In this document: piece by piece, positions 35,043-43,960 of the stretch | Layout of the letters: each line of letters starts with the position of its first letter | How positions within the stretch are numbered: the first letter of the stretch is position 1 | Origin: an uncultured Clostridium sp. | GTDB taxonomy: Bacteria > Bacillota > Clostridia > Clostridiales > Clostridiaceae | DNA: 55,511 nt | Direction of reading: 5' to 3' | Assembly (NCBI GenBank): GCA_934746015.1 | Contig: CAKVEW010000021.1 | Location: 1-55,511, forward strand | The notes under the pieces: model-generated | What the model saw: only the letters and a program-made list of their open reading frames with translations | Told to the model about the DNA's origin: nothing | Databases searched by the model: none | Position numbers and translations under genes: made by a program

Positions 35043-35826
35043 AGGTAAATTAACAAAAAAAGATATTACAAAGATGGGTTTATATTCAATTATTGAACAA
35101 TCTTCATTCAGTTTTGAACGTATGCAAGCACCAGGTTTTACTCTATCAATGTTACCTGCTTTTAAGAAAATCTATGGTGATTCTAAAAAAGATTTATCTG
35201 AATTTATGACATATAATATGGAGTTTATTAATACCGAACCTCATATGGCAACATTCTTAATGGGACTTATACTTTCCATGGAAGAACATGGTGAAGATAG
35301 AAAGTTAATTGAAGGTATTCGTAATGGTTTATTTGGTCCTTTTGCTGGTCTTGGAGACGCTATATTTTGGTTCACTTTACTTCCGATTTCAGCTGCTATT
35401 TCTTGTTCATTAGCACAAGAAGGTTCAATATTAGGACCTTTGCTATATATTGCAATTTGGTTAGTAGCTGCTATATCTCGTATATGGTTTGCAAGATTTG
35501 GTTATAACTTAGGGGTAAAAGCTGTTACTACAATTTCAGAAAATACTAAGTATTTAACAAAGGCTGCAGGAATCTTAGGCGTAATGGTTGTTGGTGGTTT
35601 AATTCCTTCTTATATTAGCTTTTCATTTAGCGAAGCTTTAAAATTTGGTATGGGTGAAGGAACAACTGTTCAAAGTGTCTTTGATAATATTTTACCAAAT
35701 ATATTACCATTAAGTTTTGTATTCCTAATTTATTGGTTATTCAAGAAAAAGAATGCTAATGTACTTGTACTTATCTTAGGAATCATAGTGTTTGGTATAT
35801 TAATGTCATTCCTTGGATGGATGTAA
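35032..35826 (+). CDS. PTS mannose/fructose/sorbose-family component EIID
   Basis: A 264-aa membrane component. The N-terminal cytoplasmic part (SSFSFERMQAPGFTLSMLPAFKKIY) and NTEPHMATFLMGLILSMEE precede GPFAGLGDAIFWFTLLPISAAI, all typical of EIID-Man. It partners EIIC. The ATG at 35032 has GGAGG in front; the in-frame ATG at 35017 contains that site and is rejected. The DeoC-like and HAD genes downstream separate it from EIIA. Confidence 0.92.
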   Translation: MASKGKLTKKDITKMGLYSIIEQSSFSFERMQAPGFTLSMLPAFKKIYGDSKKDLSEFMTYNMEFINTEPHMATFLMGLILSMEEHGEDRKLIEGIRNGLFGPFAGLGDAIFWFTLLPISAAISCSLAQEGSILGPLLYIAIWLVAAISRIWFARFGYNLGVKAVTTISENTKYLTKAAGILGVMVVGGLIPSYISFSFSEALKFGMGEGTTVQSVFDNILPNILPLSFVFLIYWLFKKKNANVLVLILGIIVFGILMSFLGWM

Positions 35827-35838
35827 TTATATTTAATT

Positions 35839-35866
35839 TATGGAGCTACCTTAAGGTAGCTCCATA
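35839..35866 (+). terminator. Hairpin inside the PTS operon
   Basis: A perfect 12-bp stem (35839-35850 with 35855-35866) with a TTAA loop. The T-run behind is poor, so it may be a partial terminator or an RNA-processing or stabilising element that keeps EIIB-C-D expression above that of the genes behind it. Confidence 0.5.
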
Positions 35867-35973
35867 TTCAAAATATAGACTTAAATTCCTAAAGGGGTTT
35901 TTCTTTAATTTTATTATATATTTTATATTATTCAAGATCACCATATTCAAAAAAATAGGGGGAAAATAAAAAT

Positions 35974-36651
35974 ATGAGAAATTTTAGCATGGATAAAATT
36001 CTAAAAGCTGTTATTTTTGATATGGATGGTGTAATTGTCGATAGTGAATCATATTGGTTGGATATATTTGAAGGATTTTTATTAGAATATGGAAAAAGAT
36101 TAAGTGATACAGACAAAAAAGAATTTTATGGTTGTTCATTGGAAATGGAAAATGAAATTTTATCAAGGTATTTAGATATGTCTTATGAAGAGATTTCTAG
36201 ATTGAAAAAAGATTATAGTAGTATGAATCCTATTTATTATAAGAAACATCTTATGCCTGGAGTTAAAAATTTAATTTCCTATTTAAAATCAAAAGATATG
36301 AAATTAGTCATTGCATCATCAAGTGAATTACAAAATATTAATAGAATGGTTAATGAATGCGGATTTAATGGAGTGTTTGATTATATTGTAAGTGGCGAGA
36401 TGGTAGAAGAATCCAAACCTAATCCACAAATTTATAATTATTCTGTTGAACTATTAGGTATACCAAGAGAAAATATTTTTGTTATTGAAGATTCACAATA
36501 TGGAGTTAAGGCTGCTACTGAAGCAAACTTAGATGTTTTGGCATTAAGGAATCCATATTATAATTTTGATTTAAATGAAGCTATGTTAAAGTTTAATTCA
36601 CATGATGAAATATTAAAGTTTATGAAAAAGATTATTTTTAAGGAGGAATAA
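35974..36651 (+). CDS. HAD-superfamily phosphatase/phosphomutase (beta-PGM-like)
   Basis: A 225-aa HAD subfamily IA enzyme with FDMDGVIVDSE (motif I), ASSS (II), EESKPNPQIY (III) and VIEDSQYG (IV). It resembles the HAD protein at 31659-32312 in every motif, so the locus carries two related phosphatases, one on each arm. It ends 1 bp before EIIA and has GGGGG before the ATG. Substrate unknown, presumably a sugar phosphate made from the PTS product. Confidence 0.85.
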   Translation: MRNFSMDKILKAVIFDMDGVIVDSESYWLDIFEGFLLEYGKRLSDTDKKEFYGCSLEMENEILSRYLDMSYEEISRLKKDYSSMNPIYYKKHLMPGVKNLISYLKSKDMKLVIASSSELQNINRMVNECGFNGVFDYIVSGEMVEESKPNPQIYNYSVELLGIPRENIFVIEDSQYGVKAATEANLDVLALRNPYYNFDLNEAMLKFNSHDEILKFMKKIIFKEE

Positions 36652-36652
36652 A

Positions 36653-37084
36653 ATGATTGGTTTAATTGTAACTGGACATGGAAATTTTGCAAGTGGATTG
36701 ACTTCTTCATTGAAGTTAATTGAAGGAAATAATTTAAATAATTATGAGTTTGTTGACTTTGAAGTAACAGATTCTGTTGAAGTATTAGAAGAGAAATTGA
36801 ATAAAGCTTTTGATTCTTTAAAGGATTGTGATGGTATTTTAGTTTTATGTGATTTGATTGGAGGATCACCTTTTAAATCGGCAACAATTATAGGGGGAAA
36901 AAATGATAATGTAGAAATTGTTGCAGGAACAAACTTGCCTATGCTTATAGAAGTGAATATGCTTCGTCAATTTCAAAGTGATTTAAAATCATTAACAGAT
37001 CAGGCAATTGAAGCAGGAAAGTCAATGATTAGTAAATATGTTTATGAGGCTTATGTAGAAGAGGAACCAGATGAGGGGATTTAA
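36653..37084 (+). CDS. PTS mannose/fructose/sorbose-family component EIIA
   Basis: A 143-aa EIIA of the Man family. VTGHGNFASGL holds the phospho-accepting histidine (H9). CDLIGGSPFKSA and AGTNLPMLIEV are the typical following segments. It takes phosphate from HPr and hands it to EIIB. It is placed away from EIIB-C-D, after the HAD gene. AAGGAGG lies in front of the ATG. Confidence 0.92.
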   Translation: MIGLIVTGHGNFASGLTSSLKLIEGNNLNNYEFVDFEVTDSVEVLEEKLNKAFDSLKDCDGILVLCDLIGGSPFKSATIIGGKNDNVEIVAGTNLPMLIEVNMLRQFQSDLKSLTDQAIEAGKSMISKYVYEAYVEEEPDEGI

Positions 37085-37177
37085 TCAAAATACTAATTTA
37101 AGAAAAATAAGCATTTAGAGTAAATAATATATAGAAATATTCATTCAGTATGATATAATTTAAGGAGGAAAAGAGTA

Positions 37178-37858
37178 ATGAAACTTACAAAAAGTGAATT
37201 AGCAAACTTGTTTGATCATACTTTATTAAAAGCCTATGCAACTGATGAAGACTTTATAAAGCTTTGTCAAGAAGCAAAGGAAATAGGAGCTGCAATGGTA
37301 GCAATTAACAGTGCTCCTGTTAAATTTTGTAAGGAACAGTTGAAAGGAACTAATGTCCATGTAGGAGCTGCAATATCTTTTCCTTTAGGACAAACTTCTT
37401 TAGAAATAAAGGTGGCAGAAACTATGAAGGCTATTGAAGACGGTGCCGATGAAATTGATTATGTTGTAAATATAGGGAAAGTTAAAATGCATGATTGGGA
37501 GTATATTCAACATGAAATGGAAAGAATAGTATCTGTATGTAAAGAAAAAAATGTAGTTTCAAAAGTTATTTTTGAAAATTGCTATTTGGAGAAAGATGAA
37601 ATTAAAAAATTATCAGAGATTGCTAAGGTGGTTAAGCCAGATTTTATAAAAACAAGTACTGGCTTTGGAACTGGTGGTGCAGTGATTGAAGATGTTAAAC
37701 TTATGAAAAGTATTGTGGGAAATGATGTGAAGGTTAAGGCAGCTGGGGGAATAAGAGATTGGGATACCTGTGAAAAAATGATTGAAGCAGGGGCAGAAAG
37801 AATCGGAACAAGTAGTTCTTTTGAAATTCTAAGGGGGTTTGAAAGGGCTAGTAAGTAA
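37178..37858 (+). CDS. deoC: Deoxyribose-phosphate aldolase (DeoC family)
   Basis: A 226-aa class I aldolase of the DeoC family. The Schiff-base lysine is in PDFIKTSTGFG, with the second lysine in VKVKAAGGIRD. DHTLLKAYAT and GAAISFPLGQTS (DERA N-terminal signatures) and EIDYVVNIG are also present. DERA splits 2-deoxyribose-5-phosphate into glyceraldehyde-3-phosphate and acetaldehyde. No other deoxynucleoside genes are nearby; in this operon it may cleave a different phosphorylated sugar. AAGGAGG precedes the ATG. Confidence 0.88.
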   Translation: MKLTKSELANLFDHTLLKAYATDEDFIKLCQEAKEIGAAMVAINSAPVKFCKEQLKGTNVHVGAAISFPLGQTSLEIKVAETMKAIEDGADEIDYVVNIGKVKMHDWEYIQHEMERIVSVCKEKNVVSKVIFENCYLEKDEIKKLSEIAKVVKPDFIKTSTGFGTGGAVIEDVKLMKSIVGNDVKVKAAGGIRDWDTCEKMIEAGAERIGTSSSFEILRGFERASK

Positions 37859-37911
37859 AAATAAAAAAGTTCCTTTATGATGCACTTGTGTTCAAATTAA
37901 GGAGTGAGATA

Positions 37912-38679
37912 ATGGGGAGTTTTCCTAATGACAAGCGGTATGTTTATTTAAATAGAAACTCAGCATTACCGTTATATTATCAATTAAAAGAACATATTAA
38001 AGATGCAATATTAAAAGGACAATATAAGCCCAACGATAGATTACCAACTGAAGAAGAATTATGTAAACAATTTTCTATATCTAGGCCAGTGGTGCGTCAT
38101 GCTTATGAAGAATTAACCAAAGAAGGTTTAATTGGCCGTAGAAAGGGAAGTGGAACTTTTGTTAAACAACAATCATATAAAAGTTCACTTTTCGAGGAGT
38201 TTATTGATTTTTCTTTTGAGAAGAATATTATTGAGATAGAAAAGAATTCTAAGATTATAAAAAGGAATACAATAGTTAATTCTAATATAAGTTCAAGAAT
38301 GAATATACCTGAAGATAGTGAACTTTTGAACTTAAGTAGAATTATATATAATAATGGGTATCCAATATCTATAATTGAATCCTATTTACCCTGTCATTAT
38401 TTTTTAAATATTGATAATTATATCCAATTTCCATTTGCAAAAACAATTATCGAGACTGTAGAAACAATGTACGGAATTTATATACAAAAGGCCATTAGAA
38501 ATTTGACTGCAGTACAAATCTCTGAAGAAAAAGTAAAGTTTTTACAAGGCAATTTAGGTGAGTTAGCATATGAAATAGAAACAAAATATTTAGATACTTC
38601 TAATAGAGTAGTTATATTAGAATATGTTACAAGTTTGATAAGTAAAAATCAATTTGTAGTGGAAATTAATAGAGAATAA
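37912..38679 (+). CDS. GntR/HutC-family transcriptional regulator
   Basis: A 255-aa repressor. The N-terminal winged helix-turn-helix contains LPLYYQLKEHIKDAILKGQYKPNDRLPTEEELCKQFSISRPVVRHAYEELTKEGLIGRRKGSGTFV. The C-terminal UTRA effector domain spans about 95-250 (SRIIYNNGYPISIIESYLP). HutC-type regulators sense phosphorylated sugars or amino sugars. The ATG at 37912 has AAGGAG 7 nt before it. As the last gene of the operon, it likely controls the divergent promoters, with the inverted repeat at 33488-33511 as candidate site. Confidence 0.9.
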   Translation: MGSFPNDKRYVYLNRNSALPLYYQLKEHIKDAILKGQYKPNDRLPTEEELCKQFSISRPVVRHAYEELTKEGLIGRRKGSGTFVKQQSYKSSLFEEFIDFSFEKNIIEIEKNSKIIKRNTIVNSNISSRMNIPEDSELLNLSRIIYNNGYPISIIESYLPCHYFLNIDNYIQFPFAKTIIETVETMYGIYIQKAIRNLTAVQISEEKVKFLQGNLGELAYEIETKYLDTSNRVVILEYVTSLISKNQFVVEINRE

Positions 38680-38753
38680 AAAGATAGTTAAAGTAAAGAG
38701 AAGATATTAACAGTATTTTTTTAGAACTATAGTAAGTAAATGTATTTACTTTT

Positions 38754-38789
38754 TATTACCAGAAGTTTGGTTTCTGGTAATATTTTTTT
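38754..38789 (+). terminator. Terminator of the PTS operon
   Basis: An 11-bp perfect stem (38754-38764 with 38772-38782), 7-nt loop and seven T residues. Confidence 0.8.
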
Positions 38790-38909
38790 GCTTGTTTATA
38801 AATAGTAAATTATAATAAAAAATAATAGAGTATAATTGAAAAAATTTAAATTAAGATATATAAAAGTATTATATATTTGAATAAATAGTATTAAAAGAAG
38901 GTGAAGAAA

Positions 38910-39584
38910 ATGGATTCAAAGAAGATTTTCATTATAGAAGATGATGGGAAAATTAGAAATGAATTATGTGCATTTTTAAATAAATATGGCTATGAAACTA
39001 CATATTCACTAGATTTTGAACATGTAGTAGATGAAGTTTTAGAAGGTAAATATCATTTAGTTTTATTGGATATAAACTTGCCTTATTTTGATGGATATTA
39101 TATTTGTAGAGAAATAAGAAAGAAAAGCTCAGTTCCAATAATGGTAGTAACTAGCAGAGACAGCGAAGTTGATGAGTTAATGAGTATGAATTTAGGAGCA
39201 GATGATTTTATAACTAAACCTTATAATACAGAAATTCTTTTAGCAAGGATATCTTCATTATTAAGAAGAACTTATAGTAATCAAGAGTCAGAAATATTAG
39301 AATATAATGATCTAAAGCATAACTTATCCACAAGTGAAGTGGAATATAAGAAGGAAAAAATAGAACTAAGTAAAAATGAAAGTAAAATTTTATATGTACT
39401 TATGAAAAATAAAGGGAAGATAGTATCTAGAAATGAGATTATTGAAGCGTTATGGGAGTCTGATGAATTTGTTGATGATAATACATTAACAGTAAATATT
39501 AATAGACTTAGAAAAAAGCTAGATGAAATAGGAGCAGTAGACTTTCTAAAAACTAAGAGGGGTCAAGGTTATATAATAAAATGA
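38910..39584 (+). CDS. BceR-like response regulator (OmpR family)
   Basis: A 224-aa regulator with receiver D54 in LVLLDINLPYFDGYYICREIR and a winged-helix domain (KIELSKNESKILYVLMKNKGKIVSRNEIIEALW). PYFDG(Y/F)..CREIR is the usual form in regulators paired with intramembrane-sensing kinases of BceAB-type transporters. The start at 38910 follows AAGGTG; a GTG at 38901 is possible but less likely. The stop overlaps the kinase start by 4 bp. A matching DNA site lies upstream of the ABC transporter at 43864. Confidence 0.88.
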   Translation: MDSKKIFIIEDDGKIRNELCAFLNKYGYETTYSLDFEHVVDEVLEGKYHLVLLDINLPYFDGYYICREIRKKSSVPIMVVTSRDSEVDELMSMNLGADDFITKPYNTEILLARISSLLRRTYSNQESEILEYNDLKHNLSTSEVEYKKEKIELSKNESKILYVLMKNKGKIVSRNEIIEALWESDEFVDDNTLTVNINRLRKKLDEIGAVDFLKTKRGQGYIIK

Positions 39585-40600
39585 GTTTATTAGATTTTTT
39601 TAAAGAAAGAATATTATTTATATTTTTTAGTGTAATAATATTAATATTTACTTCAATTTTACTATTAGCTTTAAAAGTAGATTTTTATGCAGTAATATTT
39701 ATATTTTCAATAAATTTCATAGGCATTTTGCTTTACCATATCTATGATTATTTTAATAGAAAAAAGTACTATGATGAGTTACTTATGAATTTAGAAGCTT
39801 TAGATAAAAAATACTTAATTTCTGATGTTATAGATGAAGGAAACTTTTTAGAAAGTAAAATTTTATACAATGTTATATGTGAAGCAACTAAATCAATGAA
39901 GGATGATATTTCAGAACTAAAAATAAATAGTAATGAATATAGGGAATATATTGAGCTTTGGGTCCACGAAGTAAAAACACCAATAGCTAGTAGTAAGCTT
40001 ATTATAGAAAATAATAAATCAGAATTAACTAAAAGTATCGGTGAAGAAATCACAAAGGTTGAAAATTACATTGAGCAGGTATTATTTTATGCAAGGAGTA
40101 ATGCCTTAGAAAAAGATTATATTATTAAGGAACTGGATTTAAAATCTAGTGTAAATAAAGTAATAAGAAGAAATTCAAAAGTTTTAATTGAGAAAAAAAT
40201 AAAAATTGAAATTTCAGAATTAGAAAAAATAGTTTACACTGATAGCAAATGGTTAGAATTTATTATAAATCAAGTTTTATCAAATTCTATTAAGTATATT
40301 GATGATTCTAAAAAAGAAAATAGAATAAAATTCTATACAAAAAATATTGGGGAAAATGTAGTTTTATATATTGAAGATACTGGAATCGGAATGAATGAAA
40401 AAGATGTTATTAAAGTTTTTGAAAAAGGATATACAGGTGAAAATGGAAGAAAATTTGGTAAATCCACTGGCATGGGTTTATATCTTTGTAAAAAGTTAAC
40501 ACAAAAGCTTGGATTAGGAATTAATATAGAATCAGAAATAAAAAAAGGAACTAAAATTTCTATTATTTTTCCTATAAATAAGATGATGAAATTTGAATAG
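39581..40600 (+). CDS. BceS-like intramembrane-sensing histidine kinase
   Basis: A 339-aa kinase with two close N-terminal helices (about 10-31 and 34-55) and almost no extracytoplasmic loop, the mark of intramembrane-sensing kinases. The HisKA motif is ELWVHEVKTPIASS with H129. The ATP-binding domain has EDTGIGM and KSTGMGLYLCKKL. Such kinases do not detect peptides themselves but take their signal from a partner BceAB-type transporter; the likely partner is encoded at 43961-46715. Confidence 0.9.
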   Translation: MSLLDFFKERILFIFFSVIILIFTSILLLALKVDFYAVIFIFSINFIGILLYHIYDYFNRKKYYDELLMNLEALDKKYLISDVIDEGNFLESKILYNVICEATKSMKDDISELKINSNEYREYIELWVHEVKTPIASSKLIIENNKSELTKSIGEEITKVENYIEQVLFYARSNALEKDYIIKELDLKSSVNKVIRRNSKVLIEKKIKIEISELEKIVYTDSKWLEFIINQVLSNSIKYIDDSKKENRIKFYTKNIGENVVLYIEDTGIGMNEKDVIKVFEKGYTGENGRKFGKSTGMGLYLCKKLTQKLGLGINIESEIKKGTKISIIFPINKMMKFE

Positions 40601-40611
40601 AGGGATAAAAT

Positions 40612-41178
40612 ATGATAATTAGATTAGCAACTATAAAAGATAGCAATGCATTGTTAAAAATATATTCTCAATATATAGATACTGCAATTACATTTGAATG
40701 TGTACTTCCAACAGAAAAGCAATTTGAAGAGAGAATTGCTGACATTATTAAAGATTATCCTTATTTAGTCTGTGAGGAAAATGGAGAGATTTTGGGATAT
40801 GCTTATGCACATAGGCATATGGAACGAGAGGCATACCAGTGGAATGCAGAATTGTCAATCTATTTAGATAATAATTTCACATCAAAGGGAATAGGAAAGA
40901 AATTGTATTCTATATTGATTGAAATATTGAAATTACAAGGGATAAAAACTGTATATGGTGGGGTTACTGTTCCAAATAAAAAAAGTGAAAAACTTCACTT
41001 GAGACTAGGATTTAAAAGTATTGGCATTTATCATAATACTGGGTACAAGAATGGTAAGTGGCTTGATGTAGAATGGTTTGAAAAGCAAATTATGCCATAT
41101 AGTATAAAGCCAGAACCCTTTACGCCAATTAATAAAATAGATAATGAAAAGATTCAAGAGGTTATAAAGAGTTTTTAA
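40612..41178 (+). CDS. GNAT-family N-acetyltransferase (phosphinothricin acetyltransferase-like)
   Basis: A 188-aa acetyltransferase. The PAT-like opening is IRLATIKDSNALLKIYSQYIDTAITFE, followed by GYAYAHRHMEREAYQWNAELSIYLDNNFTSKGIGKKLY (acetyl-CoA loop) and LHLRLGFKSIGIYHNTGYKNGKWLDVEWFEK. PAT-type enzymes acetylate amino acids or analogues; annotation as herbicide or antibiotic resistance would be over-interpretation. It follows the kinase by 11 bp and may share its transcript. Confidence 0.85.
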   Translation: MIIRLATIKDSNALLKIYSQYIDTAITFECVLPTEKQFEERIADIIKDYPYLVCEENGEILGYAYAHRHMEREAYQWNAELSIYLDNNFTSKGIGKKLYSILIEILKLQGIKTVYGGVTVPNKKSEKLHLRLGFKSIGIYHNTGYKNGKWLDVEWFEKQIMPYSIKPEPFTPINKIDNEKIQEVIKSF

Positions 41179-41196
41179 GTTTTAGGAGGTAAAATT

Positions 41197-41514
41197 ATGA
41201 GTGATTTTATTTTTTCAGCTTTGCCATGGGTGGTTTTGGGAATTACAGTTGCAATAGTATTAACTAATATTAACAATAAAAAGAAAAAAAGAAATGTTAC
41301 TGAAAATCAAGATGATTTGGAAAATATAAATACAATGAATAAAGAAGAAAATACAGAAGATTATATGTCAACTGGATTAAGTTTAGGAATGGGCTTTGGA
41401 GTAGCAATAGGTTCATCACTTATACCGAGATTTGGAGAAAGTGCCCTTACTTATGGAATCTGCTTTGGAATGTTGTGTGGTATGCTTGTAGGAATGTATG
41501 TAAAGAAAAAATAA
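41197..41514 (+). CDS. Small hypothetical membrane protein
   Basis: A 105-aa protein with one N-terminal helix (FSALPWVVLGITVAIVLT), a highly charged Lys/Glu/Asn linker and two short Gly-rich helices (GLSLGMGFGVAIGSSL and LTYGICFGMLCGMLVGMYV). It starts 18 bp after the acetyltransferase with AGGAGG. I do not recognise a function. Confidence 0.65.
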   Translation: MSDFIFSALPWVVLGITVAIVLTNINNKKKKRNVTENQDDLENINTMNKEENTEDYMSTGLSLGMGFGVAIGSSLIPRFGESALTYGICFGMLCGMLVGMYVKKK

Positions 41515-41666
41515 ATATAAAATATTGTGGAATATATTTACATTTGAATCTGTAATTGTTATTATTTGATATGATACCAATTGTTGATTTTGTAAAAGTA
41601 TTAAGATTATAAGGAGGGAAGTCATAGGCTAATTGGCTTAATTTTAGGGGTTAAGGAGAAATATAT

Positions 41667-42965
41667 ATGAATAATAATGTTACACCAAAAACAAATGAAG
41701 TAATTTCAGAATCTAAGAGCAGAAGAAAAAAGATAATAATTTTAATAGGATTAGCTTTAGTAATATTAACAGCATCTATATTTATTTATGTCAATTTACA
41801 AAATAGAAAGCTGGTAAATAGTTATGAGGATAAGATATATCCAGGAACTTTTGTTTTTGATAAAGATGTTTCAGATATGACCAAAAGTGAATTGCATACA
41901 GTTATAGAGGAAATGGTAAGCGGTATTTCAGAAAAGAAGATAAATATTGCAGTTGGAGAGAATAGCTTTGAAAAAAACTATATAGATCTTGATACAACAA
42001 TAGATTATGAAGCTTTTGAAAATGAAGTTTTAAGTTTTGGAAAAGATAAGACTTTTAGAGAACAACTTAATTTAATAAAAGAACCTGAAAGTAGAACTTA
42101 TGAGTTTAAAATTAAATATAGCGAAGATAAATTAGTGGAATTTTTAGATACAATATCAGAGCAAGTTAATATAAGTGCACAAAATGCAAGTATAAGTGTA
42201 AATAGTGGAGCAGTAAATGTAACACCTGGACAAGTAGGATATGAGTTAAATAAAGAGACATTAGTCTCTAATATAAAAGCTGTATTAGAAGATATTAATA
42301 GTGCGGATGTCGCTTCAATAGATGGACAATTAAGTGAGGTTAATCCTTCAATAACTACAGAAGCTTTACAATCAGTAGATAAAATGATATCTAATTATAC
42401 AACTTATTTTGACCCAGGTCCTAGTGGTCATAATATTCAAGTAGGAGCAAGTATGATTGGAAATGTACTGCTTATGCCTGGAGATTCATTTTCAACCGTA
42501 GATGCTATAGGCCCTACAACTAAAGCAAATGGATTTGTAGAAGCTAACACTTATCTTAACGGTAAAGTTGTACCAGGTCTTGGTGGAGGAGTATGTCAAA
42601 TATCTAGTACAATATATAATGCTGAATTGAAAGCAGGTATACTTCCAGACTTTAGAACATATCACGAAATGGTGGTTAAGTATGTTCCACAAGGTTTAGA
42701 TGCAACTATAGGTGATGAATGGCCTGATTTAATATTTACAAATCCATTTGATTATCCTATAGTAGTTAATGTTTATTCTAGTGGAAGCTCAGTGACTGCT
42801 GAGTTTTGGTCTAATAGCCAAGCTACTGGAGGAATAACATATGTACCAAAAGCTTATCAAACAGGGGCATTATCTGCAGATGCTTACTTATATGGATATA
42901 ACTCTGCAGGAGAATGTATATCAGAGGTATATTTAGATAGTAGTGTTTATAAACCATTTAATTAA
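41667..42965 (+). CDS. VanW-family cell-surface protein (YoaR-like)
   Basis: A 432-aa membrane-anchored exported protein. A basic N-terminus and helix (IIILIGLALVILTASIFIYV, about 28-47) precede a peptidoglycan-binding-4-type region (about 60-225) and a VanW domain with GDSFSTVDAIGPTT and LGGGVCQISSTIYNA. VanW-domain proteins of clostridia are common envelope proteins, named for a gene of vancomycin resistance clusters but without proven enzymatic role. It does not indicate vancomycin resistance here. A GGAG site precedes the ATG and a bidirectional terminator follows. Confidence 0.85.
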   Translation: MNNNVTPKTNEVISESKSRRKKIIILIGLALVILTASIFIYVNLQNRKLVNSYEDKIYPGTFVFDKDVSDMTKSELHTVIEEMVSGISEKKINIAVGENSFEKNYIDLDTTIDYEAFENEVLSFGKDKTFREQLNLIKEPESRTYEFKIKYSEDKLVEFLDTISEQVNISAQNASISVNSGAVNVTPGQVGYELNKETLVSNIKAVLEDINSADVASIDGQLSEVNPSITTEALQSVDKMISNYTTYFDPGPSGHNIQVGASMIGNVLLMPGDSFSTVDAIGPTTKANGFVEANTYLNGKVVPGLGGGVCQISSTIYNAELKAGILPDFRTYHEMVVKYVPQGLDATIGDEWPDLIFTNPFDYPIVVNVYSSGSSVTAEFWSNSQATGGITYVPKAYQTGALSADAYLYGYNSAGECISEVYLDSSVYKPFN

Positions 42966-42985
42966 TGTATATTAAAAATATTATG

Positions 42986-43021
42986 AAAAACCGTATTGCC
43001 TAAAAAGTATATACGGTTTTT
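42986..43021. terminator. Bidirectional terminator between converging genes
   Basis: AAAAACCGTAT (42986-42996) pairs with ATACGGTTTTT (43011-43021). It ends the vanW-type gene and the converging membrane gene. Confidence 0.8.
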
Positions 43022-43025
43022 TTAT

Positions 43026-43766
43026 TTATAATCTACTTACTATAAAGCTAATTAATAGATTTATTGATGAGAATATTATTGAAATTATTAATACATTAGT
43101 TAAAAGTAAGTTATATTTAATTATATTTATATGTGACAATAAATCTAAATTAAATACATTAAAGATAAATAATACCATGAAAATAAATATAACACCTGTA
43201 AATGCTCCTTTAATATCTGCTGTACTTAAAGAGATGTGAGAGCAGATGCTAAAGACTAAGTATAAAAATAAATAAAATTCTGGTCTCTTAAAATTGCTTA
43301 ATGAGAAGATGCTCTTTAAAAATAAAAATATGCCATTAGTACTTAGCAAATTATTAGTAGTTTCTAAAGAAGATGGTATAAATATTTTAAGTAGCAAAAT
43401 AATAATTAAGCTTCCACATATAATAGGAGCTACACCTATAAAGAAATTGCCTATTTGATGATAAATATTCCTAGGGTTATAGGAATGATTTACATATCCT
43501 AAAGTTCTATTTTCATCGTTAACTTGAAAAAATTTCACTTCTTTAATTTTATGTCCAAATAATAAAGCTATTACAAGATGGCTAAGTTCATGAAGTGGAA
43601 CGCCTACAATACCTGTAATATAAATAGCTTTTCTACCAAAGCTTTTTTGATAGTTACCCATAGATGTGTTTCTTAAAAAGCCTAGTATTAATCCAGCTAT
43701 AACTATAATTCCAATAAACCAGGATAAATCTATTAGTGTCTTTAATAATATATTTTCAATTTTCAT
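43026..43766 (-). CDS. Putative membrane metallopeptidase with an HExxH motif
   Basis: A 246-aa protein with about six hydrophobic helices. The second helical region contains GVPLHELSHLVIALLFGH, an HExxH motif (H59, E60, H63) in a membrane helix, as in M50 site-2 proteases and YugP- or SpoIVFB-like relatives. The M50 NPDG-type third ligand is not obvious, so activity is uncertain. It sits between the BceRS-like genes and BceAB-like genes, in opposite orientation. Confidence 0.6.
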   Translation of the reverse strand: MKIENILLKTLIDLSWFIGIIVIAGLILGFLRNTSMGNYQKSFGRKAIYITGIVGVPLHELSHLVIALLFGHKIKEVKFFQVNDENRTLGYVNHSYNPRNIYHQIGNFFIGVAPIICGSLIIILLLKIFIPSSLETTNNLLSTNGIFLFLKSIFSLSNFKRPEFYLFLYLVFSICSHISLSTADIKGAFTGVIFIFMVLFIFNVFNLDLLSHINIIKYNLLLTNVLIISIIFSSINLLISFIVSRL

Positions 43767-43863
43767 AAAGTAACCTTCTTTCCTTAAATAGATTCTATAA
43801 TACTATTAATTTTTAGTCCAATCTTTATTTAATAAGAGAATGGTATAATTATAAATATTAATA

Positions 43864-43877
43864 TTACAAAACTGTAA
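43864..43877 (+). promoter_or_regulatory. BceR-type binding site upstream of the ABC transporter
   Basis: TTACA-AAAC-TGTAA matches perfectly the inverted repeat TNACA-N4-TGTAA described for BceR-like regulators. It lies 84 bp before the transporter ATPase start, with a TTATAT-type -10 just downstream. This ties the transporter to the BceRS-like system at 38910-40600. Confidence 0.65.
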
Positions 43878-43960
43878 GTTTAATGTTATATACTTCAATG
43901 GATAGAAGATTAGAAATGAAATACAATATTCCTATAGTAAGAAACAGGAGGGATTAAGTT

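Noticed and set aside
41667..42965. Vancomycin resistance determinant
   Set aside because: Only a VanW domain is present. No vanH/A/X-type ligase or dipeptidase genes are nearby.
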